Below are positions 1 through 7,108 of a stretch of 22,947 nt of DNA, one piece after another. The position numbers were made by a program, and so were the translations under genes. Source of the DNA: Candidatus Bathyarchaeota archaeon (GTDB lineage Archaea > Thermoproteota > Bathyarchaeia > 40CM-2-53-6); contig VBBA01000165.1 of NCBI GenBank assembly GCA_005888675.1, forward strand, positions 1-22,947. The letters run 5' to 3'. A model generated the notes under the pieces. It did not search any database and had not been told where the DNA came from. It saw nothing but the letters and a program-made list of their open reading frames with translations. Position 1 is the first letter of the stretch, and every line of letters starts with the position of its first letter.

Positions 1-1
1 G

Positions 2-367
2 ATCAAGGAGGTAGAACTCCCACTCCTCTGCATCTGCGTCACTCACCAACTCATGGCGACCGTATATGGTGGAGAAACAGGTGCTGCTCCAAAACCAGAG
101 TTTGGTCCAGTAAAAATCTCAGTCGCAGAAGAAGATAGTATTCTTCGAGGTACCGGTCCCTCATTCACTGCTTGGGAGTCTCACAATGACGAAGTTGTAA
201 AAGTACCTCAAGGCTTCCGTGTATTAGCGAGTTCAGAGAACTGTTCTATTCAGGCCATGAGGCATGAGAAGCAGAATCTGTTCGGTGTACAGTTCCATCC
301 GGAGGTATCTCATACCACCCGAGGCACGGACGTCTTCAAGAACTTCCTGCAATCCGTCCGGAAATAG
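2..367 (+). CDS. guaA: GMP synthase glutamine amidotransferase subunit, 5' truncated
   Basis: The reading frame is open from base 2, so this is the C-terminal 121 residues of a class I glutamine amidotransferase; archaeal GuaA amidotransferase subunits are usually about 190 residues. The enzyme releases ammonia from glutamine for the XMP to GMP step, normally with a separate PP-ATPase subunit that is not in this window. Visible features are the nucleophile Cys at visible residue 12, followed by His-Gln, a Glu-Ser-His-Asn segment near residue 59 typical of GuaA, and the FHPE motif carrying the catalytic His99 and Glu101. The residues two before and two after the nucleophile are Cys and Thr instead of the usual Gly-x-Cys-x-Gly. 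The gene overlaps the 3' end of the convergent protease gene by 32 bases. GuaA is preferred over other amidotransferases because of the C-terminal text, but an orphan paralogue is possible. Confidence 0.85.
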   Translation: MKEVELPLLCICVTHQLMATVYGGETGAAPKPEFGPVKISVAEEDSILRGTGPSFTAWESHNDEVVKVPQGFRVLASSENCSIQAMRHEKQNLFGVQFHPEVSHTTRGTDVFKNFLQSVRK

Positions 368-3158
368 AGTCGACATCAACGATCGATTCTCTCTCAGCCA
401 ACGCGACCCTCACCCTCTTTGCCAACTCATCAGCGGTAAGACCGAACAATACAGGCCATCCATCCTGGGCATTCCTTATCGAGTGAACTTTTACCCCTTC
501 CTCCCCGACCATTTGCATCTCATCGCTCGCGCTACGATAGTTCGACTCCGGCACGAGGAGATCGGTAATCTTCACCTTATCCGCCTTCAAAATTCCAACG
601 AGCTTTCCAGCTTCTCTTCCCCTACCACCTAGTCCGCCAACAGGTCCAACGTCCATCTTCAAACCAATCGTCCCTGTCATGACTTTTGATTGTGGAATCG
701 AGATGCCGGCAAGCTCGGAAATTAACGCATTGACCATCGCATAGCCAGCACTCGGCCCAGAAACCCCCTGGCCCGGTGCACCCTCCAAGATGCTGCGTAT
801 CTGGTAATGAACATGGAACCTTGCTAGATTTACTCGAGTCTTGGACCATAACCAAGCTCTAAGCGCTTCCACAGCATTCTCTGCGCTATGTACCACTGAA
901 TCGTCGGGAACGAACGACTGACCAAGGGCGGTCGAGCTCGCTTGACCAGTTACAGACACAGGCCTCTCACCAGGAGTAGCCGGGCGGATCGTACATTGTA
1001 TGGTAAGGACACCACCTAATCCCCTATCGCTTGTGTACAATCCGTATGATACGCCGGGGGTTTGTTGGGGCAGTATCAAAGCCTCGGCTATCTCTCGATG
1101 CTCCTTATCCTCAAGGGTTTCTAGACTTGCTATGGCTTTCTGGAAGTGGTACAATCGAATCTTGTAGTTGTCCTTGTTGACCGTGTCAACCTCTAGTCTG
1201 ATTCCTTCTCCCTTGTATACTTCCAGGACTTCTTTCAACCGATCCAGATCCTCCTGATATTTGTCTAGGACCCTCTGAATCGGCTGGTTATCGTGACGTG
1301 CTTGTGAGATCTCCCTAGCGGCCGCTACCTCTGACGCCCACAGCCTATGGGCTTCTGCCACTGTCTCCGCCACTCCTCGGGGGCTTAGAACCCGTTGTCT
1401 TCTGAACATACGGGTGATCTTTGGAGCGTCCACTTCCGGATGGATGTATTTCTGGAAGCTTCTCAGATGGATCGCAAGCACTTCGTTCCACTCGCTATCA
1501 TTGAGTGGAGTGTGCACATAGAAGATGTTCGGCTCGAATCTATCCTTGGTGGCTTGGTCAATGAGCTGCTCCTTATTCGTGGTCGCCATGACGACAACTC
1601 GGTCTTCGGGTCGTAACTCGCTTAGTTCCGCTTTCACCTGTGCTAAAATCTTGTTACTTGATGGATCGCCGCCCCAGAATATCGCATCTGCCTCGTCGAG
1701 CAATAGTATGCATGGGCTCTTCTGTCGAACCAGAGCAAAGAGTTCCTTGACCCTCTTCTCAGGGTCTCCCATGTAATTCGCTCCGCTCATGAGCTCGCCT
1801 CCGCGGACTTTAATGAATCCAACATTATTCTCGGCAGCAGCCACCATCGCTATCAATGTCTTCCCGGTGCCGGGTGGTCCGATTAGGAGGAATCGAGGAT
1901 TAGCCTCGTGCCCAAGCTCCGACATAACAGGGTTGAAAGCCAGCGCGATGTGGTTGAGGACTTTGTGTTTTACATCATGCAAGCCGCCGATGTCGTCGCG
2001 TGACTGTTTCACCTTCATCACGTAGACCGCGTCGATAACCTCCTGCGATTTTTCCTGCTCCGAGTAGAGTTTGATGTTCCTGCTTGCCTTGGCGAAATCA
2101 TCAAGGTCCACTGTGAACTTTGGCCTTCCCGTGGTGGCGGTTCGTGCGGAGGAGACGCCGCTATCCCGAAGTTCCTCGCGCAAATGTCCCTCCTTTGTTC
2201 GCCGAACTTCTCGAAACACCTCTTGAACATCGCTTGGCGTGAGGGAGCTCTTCCTTCGACGAGTGATTTCTTTCTCCACCATGTCCAATAGGTCCTCAGG
2301 TTTGAGGTTCGTCCAGCCATCCCGTTTCAATGAGTCGGAAACGACAGCGATCAACATTTCTCTGGTGATGTCATCGTTCAGGTTCACCTTCCACAAACGT
2401 CGCCTGATGTCCTCCCGAATCTTCTCGTACGCGTTCGTAGCGACAACCACTAGCGTACGCGACTTGCCGTTCACAATCTTGTCCAACCACCGGTTCAATT
2501 CATCTTGCAGCCTAGTATCCTCAATCTCCGCCCCCGTCTCCCCCTTCACTTTTCGTCCGAAACTCTGGAATTCGTCGATATACACTACAGACGGGATTGT
2601 GCTTGCATAATCGAGAAAGCGTCCCAGCTGTCTAGTGCTCTTCCCATAGAATTCTGAGTAGACGTCCGATCCCTTCAGAATGACAGGCGTCACCAAGAGC
2701 CCGCTCCTGTAGCCTTCTATCAACATTTGACGCAAAGCAACCATCGTAAGGAACGTCTTACCGGTCCCACTATCCCCTGCCAGACAGACCGCCTTGGGCA
2801 GTTCCTCACGACCAAAATACTTCTCCAGCACTGGATGACGTAGAACGTGCAATCTGAACGAGTCAAGGAGAAGGTTGAACTCTTTTTCCCGACCGATCAT
2901 GTTCGAAGGCGAGAATTTTTCAGGTGGATACTCGCGATCCAGCCTCTCCTGGATTTTCTTGAAACGGCGCGGAGAGACTCGTGCCTTACTCCACCGAACA
3001 TAGGACCTGTCAACCGTCTTCAAAGCTAGAAACGAAGCTCTGCGAAGCCACTTGTGCTTGTCCCACCAAGGTCTTACGGAGCCGAATAGGAACTCTGACA
3101 CTTGATCATCATTGGACGCCATCCGCAGCTGTGAAGAAGCGGTCTTCGTTGTTGACAA
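336..3158 (-). CDS. Dual AAA+ ATPase with C-terminal Lon (S16) protease domain
   Basis: A 940-residue protein with two ATPase modules and a protease domain. The first AAA+ module (about 86-330) has Walker A GDSGTGKT at 128-135 and Walker B VVYIDEF at 191-197. The second (about 388-600) has GPPGTGKT at 427-434, LLLDEAD ending at 491 and a likely arginine finger at Arg540. A helical stretch (600-690) leads to a Lon-type domain (about 700-895) with catalytic Ser803 in GPSAG. LonA and archaeal LonB carry one AAA+ module, and LonB has membrane helices; this protein has two modules and no clear membrane segment. The catalytic Lys lies in an expanded loop (Lys852, with Arg at the standard spacing). 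The start is TTG at 3158, 10 bases after the upstream membrane-protein stop; ATG at 3122 is the alternative. Inferred role: ATP-dependent proteolysis, possibly recruited to the membrane by its neighbour. Confidence 0.88.
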   Translation of the reverse strand: MSTTKTASSQLRMASNDDQVSEFLFGSVRPWWDKHKWLRRASFLALKTVDRSYVRWSKARVSPRRFKKIQERLDREYPPEKFSPSNMIGREKEFNLLLDSFRLHVLRHPVLEKYFGREELPKAVCLAGDSGTGKTFLTMVALRQMLIEGYRSGLLVTPVILKGSDVYSEFYGKSTRQLGRFLDYASTIPSVVYIDEFQSFGRKVKGETGAEIEDTRLQDELNRWLDKIVNGKSRTLVVVATNAYEKIREDIRRRLWKVNLNDDITREMLIAVVSDSLKRDGWTNLKPEDLLDMVEKEITRRRKSSLTPSDVQEVFREVRRTKEGHLREELRDSGVSSARTATTGRPKFTVDLDDFAKASRNIKLYSEQEKSQEVIDAVYVMKVKQSRDDIGGLHDVKHKVLNHIALAFNPVMSELGHEANPRFLLIGPPGTGKTLIAMVAAAENNVGFIKVRGGELMSGANYMGDPEKRVKELFALVRQKSPCILLLDEADAIFWGGDPSSNKILAQVKAELSELRPEDRVVVMATTNKEQLIDQATKDRFEPNIFYVHTPLNDSEWNEVLAIHLRSFQKYIHPEVDAPKITRMFRRQRVLSPRGVAETVAEAHRLWASEVAAAREISQARHDNQPIQRVLDKYQEDLDRLKEVLEVYKGEGIRLEVDTVNKDNYKIRLYHFQKAIASLETLEDKEHREIAEALILPQQTPGVSYGLYTSDRGLGGVLTIQCTIRPATPGERPVSVTGQASSTALGQSFVPDDSVVHSAENAVEALRAWLWSKTRVNLARFHVHYQIRSILEGAPGQGVSGPSAGYAMVNALISELAGISIPQSKVMTGTIGLKMDVGPVGGLGGRGREAGKLVGILKADKVKITDLLVPESNYRSASDEMQMVGEEGVKVHSIRNAQDGWPVLFGLTADELAKRVRVALAERESIVDVDSISGRIAGSS

Positions 3159-3168
3159 TTTCTCTATC

Positions 3169-4032
3169 TTAGTCCTCCATCAACGGCTTCAAGTCAAGGA
3201 ATCGATCCATAGCCTCCCTGCCAATGTAGATGAGTAATGCGATGATCGCGACAAAGAATAGAGAGAAGAAATCTAGCAATGAGACAAAGGAGAGTGTGAC
3301 GAAGAAGAGGTTCTGGGCGACAAGAACGATAATAGCTTCTCCTATCATCACTACTATGCAGAGAACAAATCCTGTAAGTAGCGCTCGGAAGAGAATGTCT
3401 GTCCAGAGATACGCCTTGTTTCCCCTGTCGAGAGGAGGTAGATGTTTTTCGATCCTGCGCCTTTCATCTTCGAACCTTATCCATCTATACCCTATCAAAC
3501 CAAACTGAAGCCCTAAAGCAAGATACAAGATCTTCACCCACCAGGGAAAGGCTCCGCTGAACTGGGTCATCCACTCCGAAAAAGAGTTCCATCCAATACT
3601 TCCTCCCTGCTGCCCGGTCGGGGCAGGCTCGAAACTGGCGAATATAGTGAGATTCAAGTCACCACCGGACAGGTAGAAGGACGGTAGACTAGAGGAATTT
3701 TTGCCACTGGGATCGTCTAGACTAATCGTTGCAACGTAGCTTCCAGGAAGCGATAGCCAGAGGTAGACGGTGTAGAACTGAGTAGTACTCGATGACAATG
3801 AGAAATTTTTGGCGGGAATCGTGTTGTTACTTATTCGTGCAGCGGTAATGTTGCCCTGAACAACTATCTTCCTAATCGAATTCTGTGTCGAATCAACTCG
3901 CAATCTCCCACCATTGAATAGCTTGACCGTCTGTTGTGAAATTGTAGCATCAGCGTGACTAGCTGGAAGCATGAATCCTAGGATTAAGAGAAGGAGGGCT
4001 ACTACTCCCAGTCCATATCTTGTCAAGCTCAC
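3169..4032 (-). CDS. Signal-peptide membrane protein co-transcribed with the AAA-Lon protease
   Basis: I do not recognise the family. The 287-residue protein begins with a Sec-type signal (basic start, hydrophobic 9-22, then an Ala-Ser-His-Ala region near 24-29). A Ser/Thr/Asn-rich domain follows (30-160) with several Asn-x-Ser/Thr sequons, consistent with an outside location and surface glycosylation. Three membrane helices lie near 164-184, 212-238 and 243-270. The loop after the first helix is strongly charged (Arg-Phe-Glu-Asp-Glu-Arg-Arg-Arg), which by the positive-inside rule puts it and the C-terminus in the cytoplasm. The start codon is GTG at 4032; an in-frame TAG lies immediately upstream. 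The stop is 10 bases before the protease start, so one transcript is likely. It could anchor the protease or present substrates to it; this is inference only. Confidence 0.75.
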   Translation of the reverse strand: MSLTRYGLGVVALLLLILGFMLPASHADATISQQTVKLFNGGRLRVDSTQNSIRKIVVQGNITAARISNNTIPAKNFSLSSSTTQFYTVYLWLSLPGSYVATISLDDPSGKNSSSLPSFYLSGGDLNLTIFASFEPAPTGQQGGSIGWNSFSEWMTQFSGAFPWWVKILYLALGLQFGLIGYRWIRFEDERRRIEKHLPPLDRGNKAYLWTDILFRALLTGFVLCIVVMIGEAIIVLVAQNLFFVTLSFVSLLDFFSLFFVAIIALLIYIGREAMDRFLDLKPLMED

Positions 4033-4073
4033 CTATGACATACCCGTTGAAAGCTTATGCGAGGGCCACAGGG

Positions 4074-4081
4074 AATATTTT
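4074..4081 (-). promoter_or_regulatory. Candidate TATA box for the membrane protein/AAA-Lon operon
   Basis: On the minus strand the bases read AAAATATT, centred about 45 bases before the GTG start. An archaeal start site about 26 bases downstream would give a leader of roughly 19 bases. The match is modest. Confidence 0.35.
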
Positions 4082-4168
4082 CGTCCCTCGACTGTCCACA
4101 GTTTTCGGCAGAGACTAGACTAAGCCCTCGTTACCGTACCCAGAATGTTCAGGGTAACAGAGAACGTG

Positions 4169-4177
4169 CTTTTTAAC
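4169..4177 (+). promoter_or_regulatory. Candidate TATA box for the four-helix membrane protein
   Basis: CTTTTTAAC-like element on the plus strand, centred about 38 bases before the ATG at 4212. This would put transcription start near 4199-4202, with a leader of about 10 bases. No Shine-Dalgarno sequence is visible, as expected for a near-leaderless archaeal transcript. Confidence 0.5.
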
Positions 4178-4211
4178 AAGTTGCAATGCGCTTGTTAATC
4201 CTAGAATCAAA

Positions 4212-4853
4212 ATGGGAACGGAAGACAAGATAGTTTTTCATGGTCCAAGATGGCTCTACGGGTTTTGGCAAAGCACCAGACCACGGATTCCACTACTAGG
4301 ATTCGCGCTCGTAAGCGCATTGATAGAGCTCTTCTATTTTGATTTCATGATCAGCCGAGGGATGCTGGACAAAAAGGTCCAGCTCCAAGTTGGCGGTTGG
4401 CTAATTCCCTTCTCAATCTCGCTGGCATTGGCACTGGGAAATGCAGTATTACTTGTAAGCTTGTGGCAGAGCCTATTCGAACGGATCGCCTACGTCGGTC
4501 TAAGTTCCGACAGACGTGTCAGGAGGATCATGTATCTTCTCCGAATGATTCGGACAAGTGCACTCATACTAGCACCATTCACGATCCTGCTCTTCCTTCC
4601 CTACATCCTAGAATCCGCTTGGTGGGTCGGTTTGGCTAACGGAGTAGGCAATTCAGTGCCCTCGTTGAGAGGATCGATCGACGGCTTCTACAGCTGGTCA
4701 TACGGATTATCGAGGACGGATGCTCCAACCAAGTTCATTGCCTCCCAGCTCATTGCCTCATTCGGAACAATAGTGGTGGCCGGACTACAGCTGTGGAGAG
4801 TCCAGAGCGCAAGAGGCCTCACCAAAATAGTGCAACGCAGAAGGCTACGATAA
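4212..4853 (+). CDS. Four-helix membrane protein, unknown function
   Basis: I do not recognise this 213-residue protein. Hydrophobic segments near 27-46, 63-88, 113-140 and 177-196 are long enough to cross the membrane. The segment between the second and third helices is rich in Arg (SSDRRVRRIMYLLRMIR), and the C-terminus ends in a basic tail, so both are probably cytoplasmic. There is no signal peptide and no visible catalytic motif. The gene stands alone on the plus strand between two minus-strand operons, with its own TATA-like element. Its stop is 24 bases from the convergent corrinoid-protein stop. Being divergent from the protease operon, it could share a regulatory region with it, but nothing ties the functions together. 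Confidence 0.7.
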   Translation: MGTEDKIVFHGPRWLYGFWQSTRPRIPLLGFALVSALIELFYFDFMISRGMLDKKVQLQVGGWLIPFSISLALALGNAVLLVSLWQSLFERIAYVGLSSDRRVRRIMYLLRMIRTSALILAPFTILLFLPYILESAWWVGLANGVGNSVPSLRGSIDGFYSWSYGLSRTDAPTKFIASQLIASFGTIVVAGLQLWRVQSARGLTKIVQRRRLR

Positions 4854-4877
4854 AATCCAGCTTCTTGATCCAGCTCT

Positions 4878-5543
4878 CTAGTCTCTGGCGATTAGGAGCT
4901 CGGTTACTTTGCTCATTGCTCCCAAAGAGTCCTGCTCGACTGATCGAAGTCCCTCGCCTGTTGAGAGATTATCTGCTCCTCGTCCAAAGACTACTATGCC
5001 AAGGCTATGCTTTCCTGGAGATAGCATCGGGACGATCTCTCGCAACTGGTCTGCTGCGGCCTGACTGAGGATCGGCATTGCAAGAACGTCTGGTTTCTGG
5101 GACTTCACCGCCTCAGTCAATTGCTTGGGTGTGAGTTCTGAGCCCCCGTCAACGGGAGTAAACCCGCACGCTTTCAGCATAGTCAGCATCAAAGTACATT
5201 CGAAACTGTGCGGATCAGCGGCCAAACTCGCCACCATCACTCGTCCATGTATCCGCTTCTGCTCAACCCGGATTTTTCCCTTCACAGCCTCCAAGGCCGA
5301 CTCGGCAGCCTTCTCAGATTTTTCCATCTGTTCTTCGGAGTATTTCTCCACCTCATGCAGATCGGTCGCGATATTCATCGCTTCGGATATCGTATCAATA
5401 ACATCGTTTGATTCGTGCTTGTCACGTGACAATTCTGAGGCTAATTTCACGGCATTTTCCTTCTCGCCCTTGAGGATTGTCTGGATCAATGCGGACTCTT
5501 TTGTGGCCTCGGGTTGCGCCACGCCAGTCTCGTCAGTAGTCAT
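4878..5543 (-). CDS. Corrinoid-binding-like (B12-binding fold) protein with a degenerate motif
   Basis: A 221-residue protein laid out like the corrinoid proteins of methyltransferase systems: a helical cap (about 15-90), then a Rossmann-type cobalamin fold (about 98-215). The cap resembles the B12-binding-2 domain. The family motif Asp-x-His-x-x-Gly appears as DPHSFE, so the cobalt-ligand His is kept but the Gly is Glu. The later Ser-x-Leu and Gly-Gly signatures are also poor (MPILS, and FGRGAD in place of a Gly-Gly loop). I place the start at ATG 5543, which follows GAGAGGA at a good ribosome-binding distance and overlaps the dehydrogenase stop by 11 bases; a TTG at 5570 in the same frame looks weaker. 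No cognate methyltransferase is nearby, so function is uncertain: methyl carrier, B12 sensor, or a decayed relative. Confidence 0.7.
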   Translation of the reverse strand: MTTDETGVAQPEATKESALIQTILKGEKENAVKLASELSRDKHESNDVIDTISEAMNIATDLHEVEKYSEEQMEKSEKAAESALEAVKGKIRVEQKRIHGRVMVASLAADPHSFECTLMLTMLKACGFTPVDGGSELTPKQLTEAVKSQKPDVLAMPILSQAAADQLREIVPMLSPGKHSLGIVVFGRGADNLSTGEGLRSVEQDSLGAMSKVTELLIARD

Positions 5544-6423
5544 AAAATCCTCTCTTGGTTTTTCGCCCAAGTTTCTTCTCGCTTACAAGCCTTTGTAAGG
5601 TTGGCGAAGGGGTGAATCTTTCCCCGTATTCTTTTTCGAGCACTTTGAGGACATCGACTACGATGTCTAGCCCTATGAAATCCGCCAGTTGCAGGGGACC
5701 CATGGGATGGTTCGCTCCCAGGACAAAGGCCTTGTCAATATCCGCAGGCGTAGCCACATTCTCATCAAGCAAACGAGCGCTCTCGTTTATGAAAAGCATC
5801 AAGGACCGGTTGACTATGAACCCCGTCCGATCTGCCGAGTGAACTATCGTCTTACCCATCGTCTGGGCAAAATCCTCGGCCCGTTTTAGGGTCTCAGGCG
5901 ACGTCTTCTGCCCCCGTATGACCTCCACCAGTTTCATGGATGGAACTGGATTGAAGAAGTGGAGTCCTACGACTTTCTCGGGCCGCGTCGTTCCATGTGC
6001 GAGTTTGCTGATGCTTATTGATGATGTGTTTGACGCTAGAATTGCAGCCTTAGGACATGACTTGTCAAGGGCCCCGAAGACTTGGCTCTTCACCTTCTCG
6101 TCCTCGTAGACAGCTTCAACTGCCAATTCCGCGTCAGCGCAGGCTTTGGAGTAGTCAATGGTACCATGTACTCTCCCTCGGATCAAGTTCGCTTGGTCCT
6201 TGGTGATTGTTCCCCGAGTTACTCCCTTGGTTAGATAGTCCTCTATTCTTGCTATTCCTTGGTCGAGAAACCTTTGGTTCTGCTCCACTAACTGGATATC
6301 ATGCCCCGCGGCCGCGGCCGAATATGCGATCCCGGCTCCCATGGTCCCTGCTCCCACAACTACCACTTTCAAAACAGTTCTTTCTCGGTTGTTGAATCGG
6401 TTCTCATGGTCCAAGGAGTTCAT
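5533..6423 (-). CDS. 3-hydroxyacyl-CoA dehydrogenase
   Basis: A 296-residue NAD-dependent dehydrogenase that oxidises 3-hydroxyacyl-CoA to 3-ketoacyl-CoA, or runs the reverse, in fatty-acid or hydroxybutyrate pathways. The Rossmann motif GAGTMG is at 24-29, SNTSS at 131-135, the catalytic His155 in GLHFFNP and its partner Glu167 in LVEVI. The C-terminal dimerisation domain (about 200-296) contains HPMGPLQLADFIGLD and ends in GRKTKRGFYDY, as in FadB-type and HbdH-type enzymes. Length is normal for the stand-alone form, with about 18 extra N-terminal residues. The ATG overlaps the preceding nuclease-like gene by four bases (ATGA), suggesting translational coupling. No thiolase, hydratase or acyl-CoA ligase is in the window, so pathway direction cannot be told. 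Confidence 0.93.
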   Translation of the reverse strand: MNSLDHENRFNNRERTVLKVVVVGAGTMGAGIAYSAAAAGHDIQLVEQNQRFLDQGIARIEDYLTKGVTRGTITKDQANLIRGRVHGTIDYSKACADAELAVEAVYEDEKVKSQVFGALDKSCPKAAILASNTSSISISKLAHGTTRPEKVVGLHFFNPVPSMKLVEVIRGQKTSPETLKRAEDFAQTMGKTIVHSADRTGFIVNRSLMLFINESARLLDENVATPADIDKAFVLGANHPMGPLQLADFIGLDIVVDVLKVLEKEYGERFTPSPTLQRLVSEKKLGRKTKRGFYDY

Positions 6424-7106
6424 TTGATAGGCTTTTGCTCAGGGCGGATGAATGGTATCTCAGAATCGTAAGGGGTTAGATGCTGGAGAAGGTCTTGCAA
6501 TCTATCAACGGAAACCAGTACACCGTCTTCCTTCGCGCCTTCGTTGGCCGCAAAGAGAATGAGCACGACGGGTAATGCCCAGAAGTCCATGGATTCCATG
6601 AGTTGTTGCCGCTTCATCGAGATGAGGCCCATCGTTGCCTTCTTTTGATGAACTAAGGCGTCTCGGAGTCTTTGAGGGGAACTGTGGGCCCAATGTTTAC
6701 AGTCAAAACAGAGCAGCAGAGCGCCTTTTTGGGCGACCACGTCGATTTCCCACCTCTTCTTCCCATCCTTCAATCGGACGTTCCTCTCTGTCTTAAAATT
6801 TGACTCTCGGAGGCATTCCTCAGCGAATCTTTCAAACTCTCTCCAATCCAATGTTCTCGTAGCTTCCAGTAAACCGCTAGCTCTAGCTGCGCTAAACGCC
6901 AGTTTGAGTCGTTCGCCCGAGGCCAACTGGACTTGCTCAACCACATCTCTGCCCAGCATTCTTGAAAGCGCTTCACGAACTACTGCAATCGTAGTCCGTG
7001 AATTGGACGATATCTCGTACGTCCATGTCGTTGCATCAGCCTTGGTTAACCGCAGAGTCTCAAGAAAAATCCGGGCATCAGCTTGACTATCCATGCGTCG
7101 TGTCAA
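6420..7106 (-). CDS. PD-(D/E)xK nuclease-fold protein, Mrr/restriction-endonuclease-like
   Basis: A 228-residue protein. Residues 1-85 are helical and look like a DNA-binding or dimerisation region. From about 88 the text follows the Mrr-like restriction-endonuclease fold: WREFERFAEECL (candidate Glu), then EIDVVA with Asp122, and FDCKHW with Asp135 and Lys137 forming the D-x-K half of the catalytic motif. This suggests a metal-dependent DNA nuclease in the cytoplasm. No methyltransferase or specificity subunit lies nearby, so it is not a classical restriction system; repair or a type IV-like role is equally possible. The start is TTG 7106, two bases after the protease stop, or ATG 7094; neither has a clear ribosome-binding site. 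It overlaps the dehydrogenase start by four bases. Confidence 0.75.
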   Translation of the reverse strand: MTRRMDSQADARIFLETLRLTKADATTWTYEISSNSRTTIAVVREALSRMLGRDVVEQVQLASGERLKLAFSAARASGLLEATRTLDWREFERFAEECLRESNFKTERNVRLKDGKKRWEIDVVAQKGALLLCFDCKHWAHSSPQRLRDALVHQKKATMGLISMKRQQLMESMDFWALPVVLILFAANEGAKEDGVLVSVDRLQDLLQHLTPYDSEIPFIRPEQKPIK

Positions 7107-7108
7107 TC

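Noticed and set aside
6420..7106. Restriction-modification system
   Set aside because: Only a nuclease-like gene is present; no methyltransferase or specificity subunit is adjacent.
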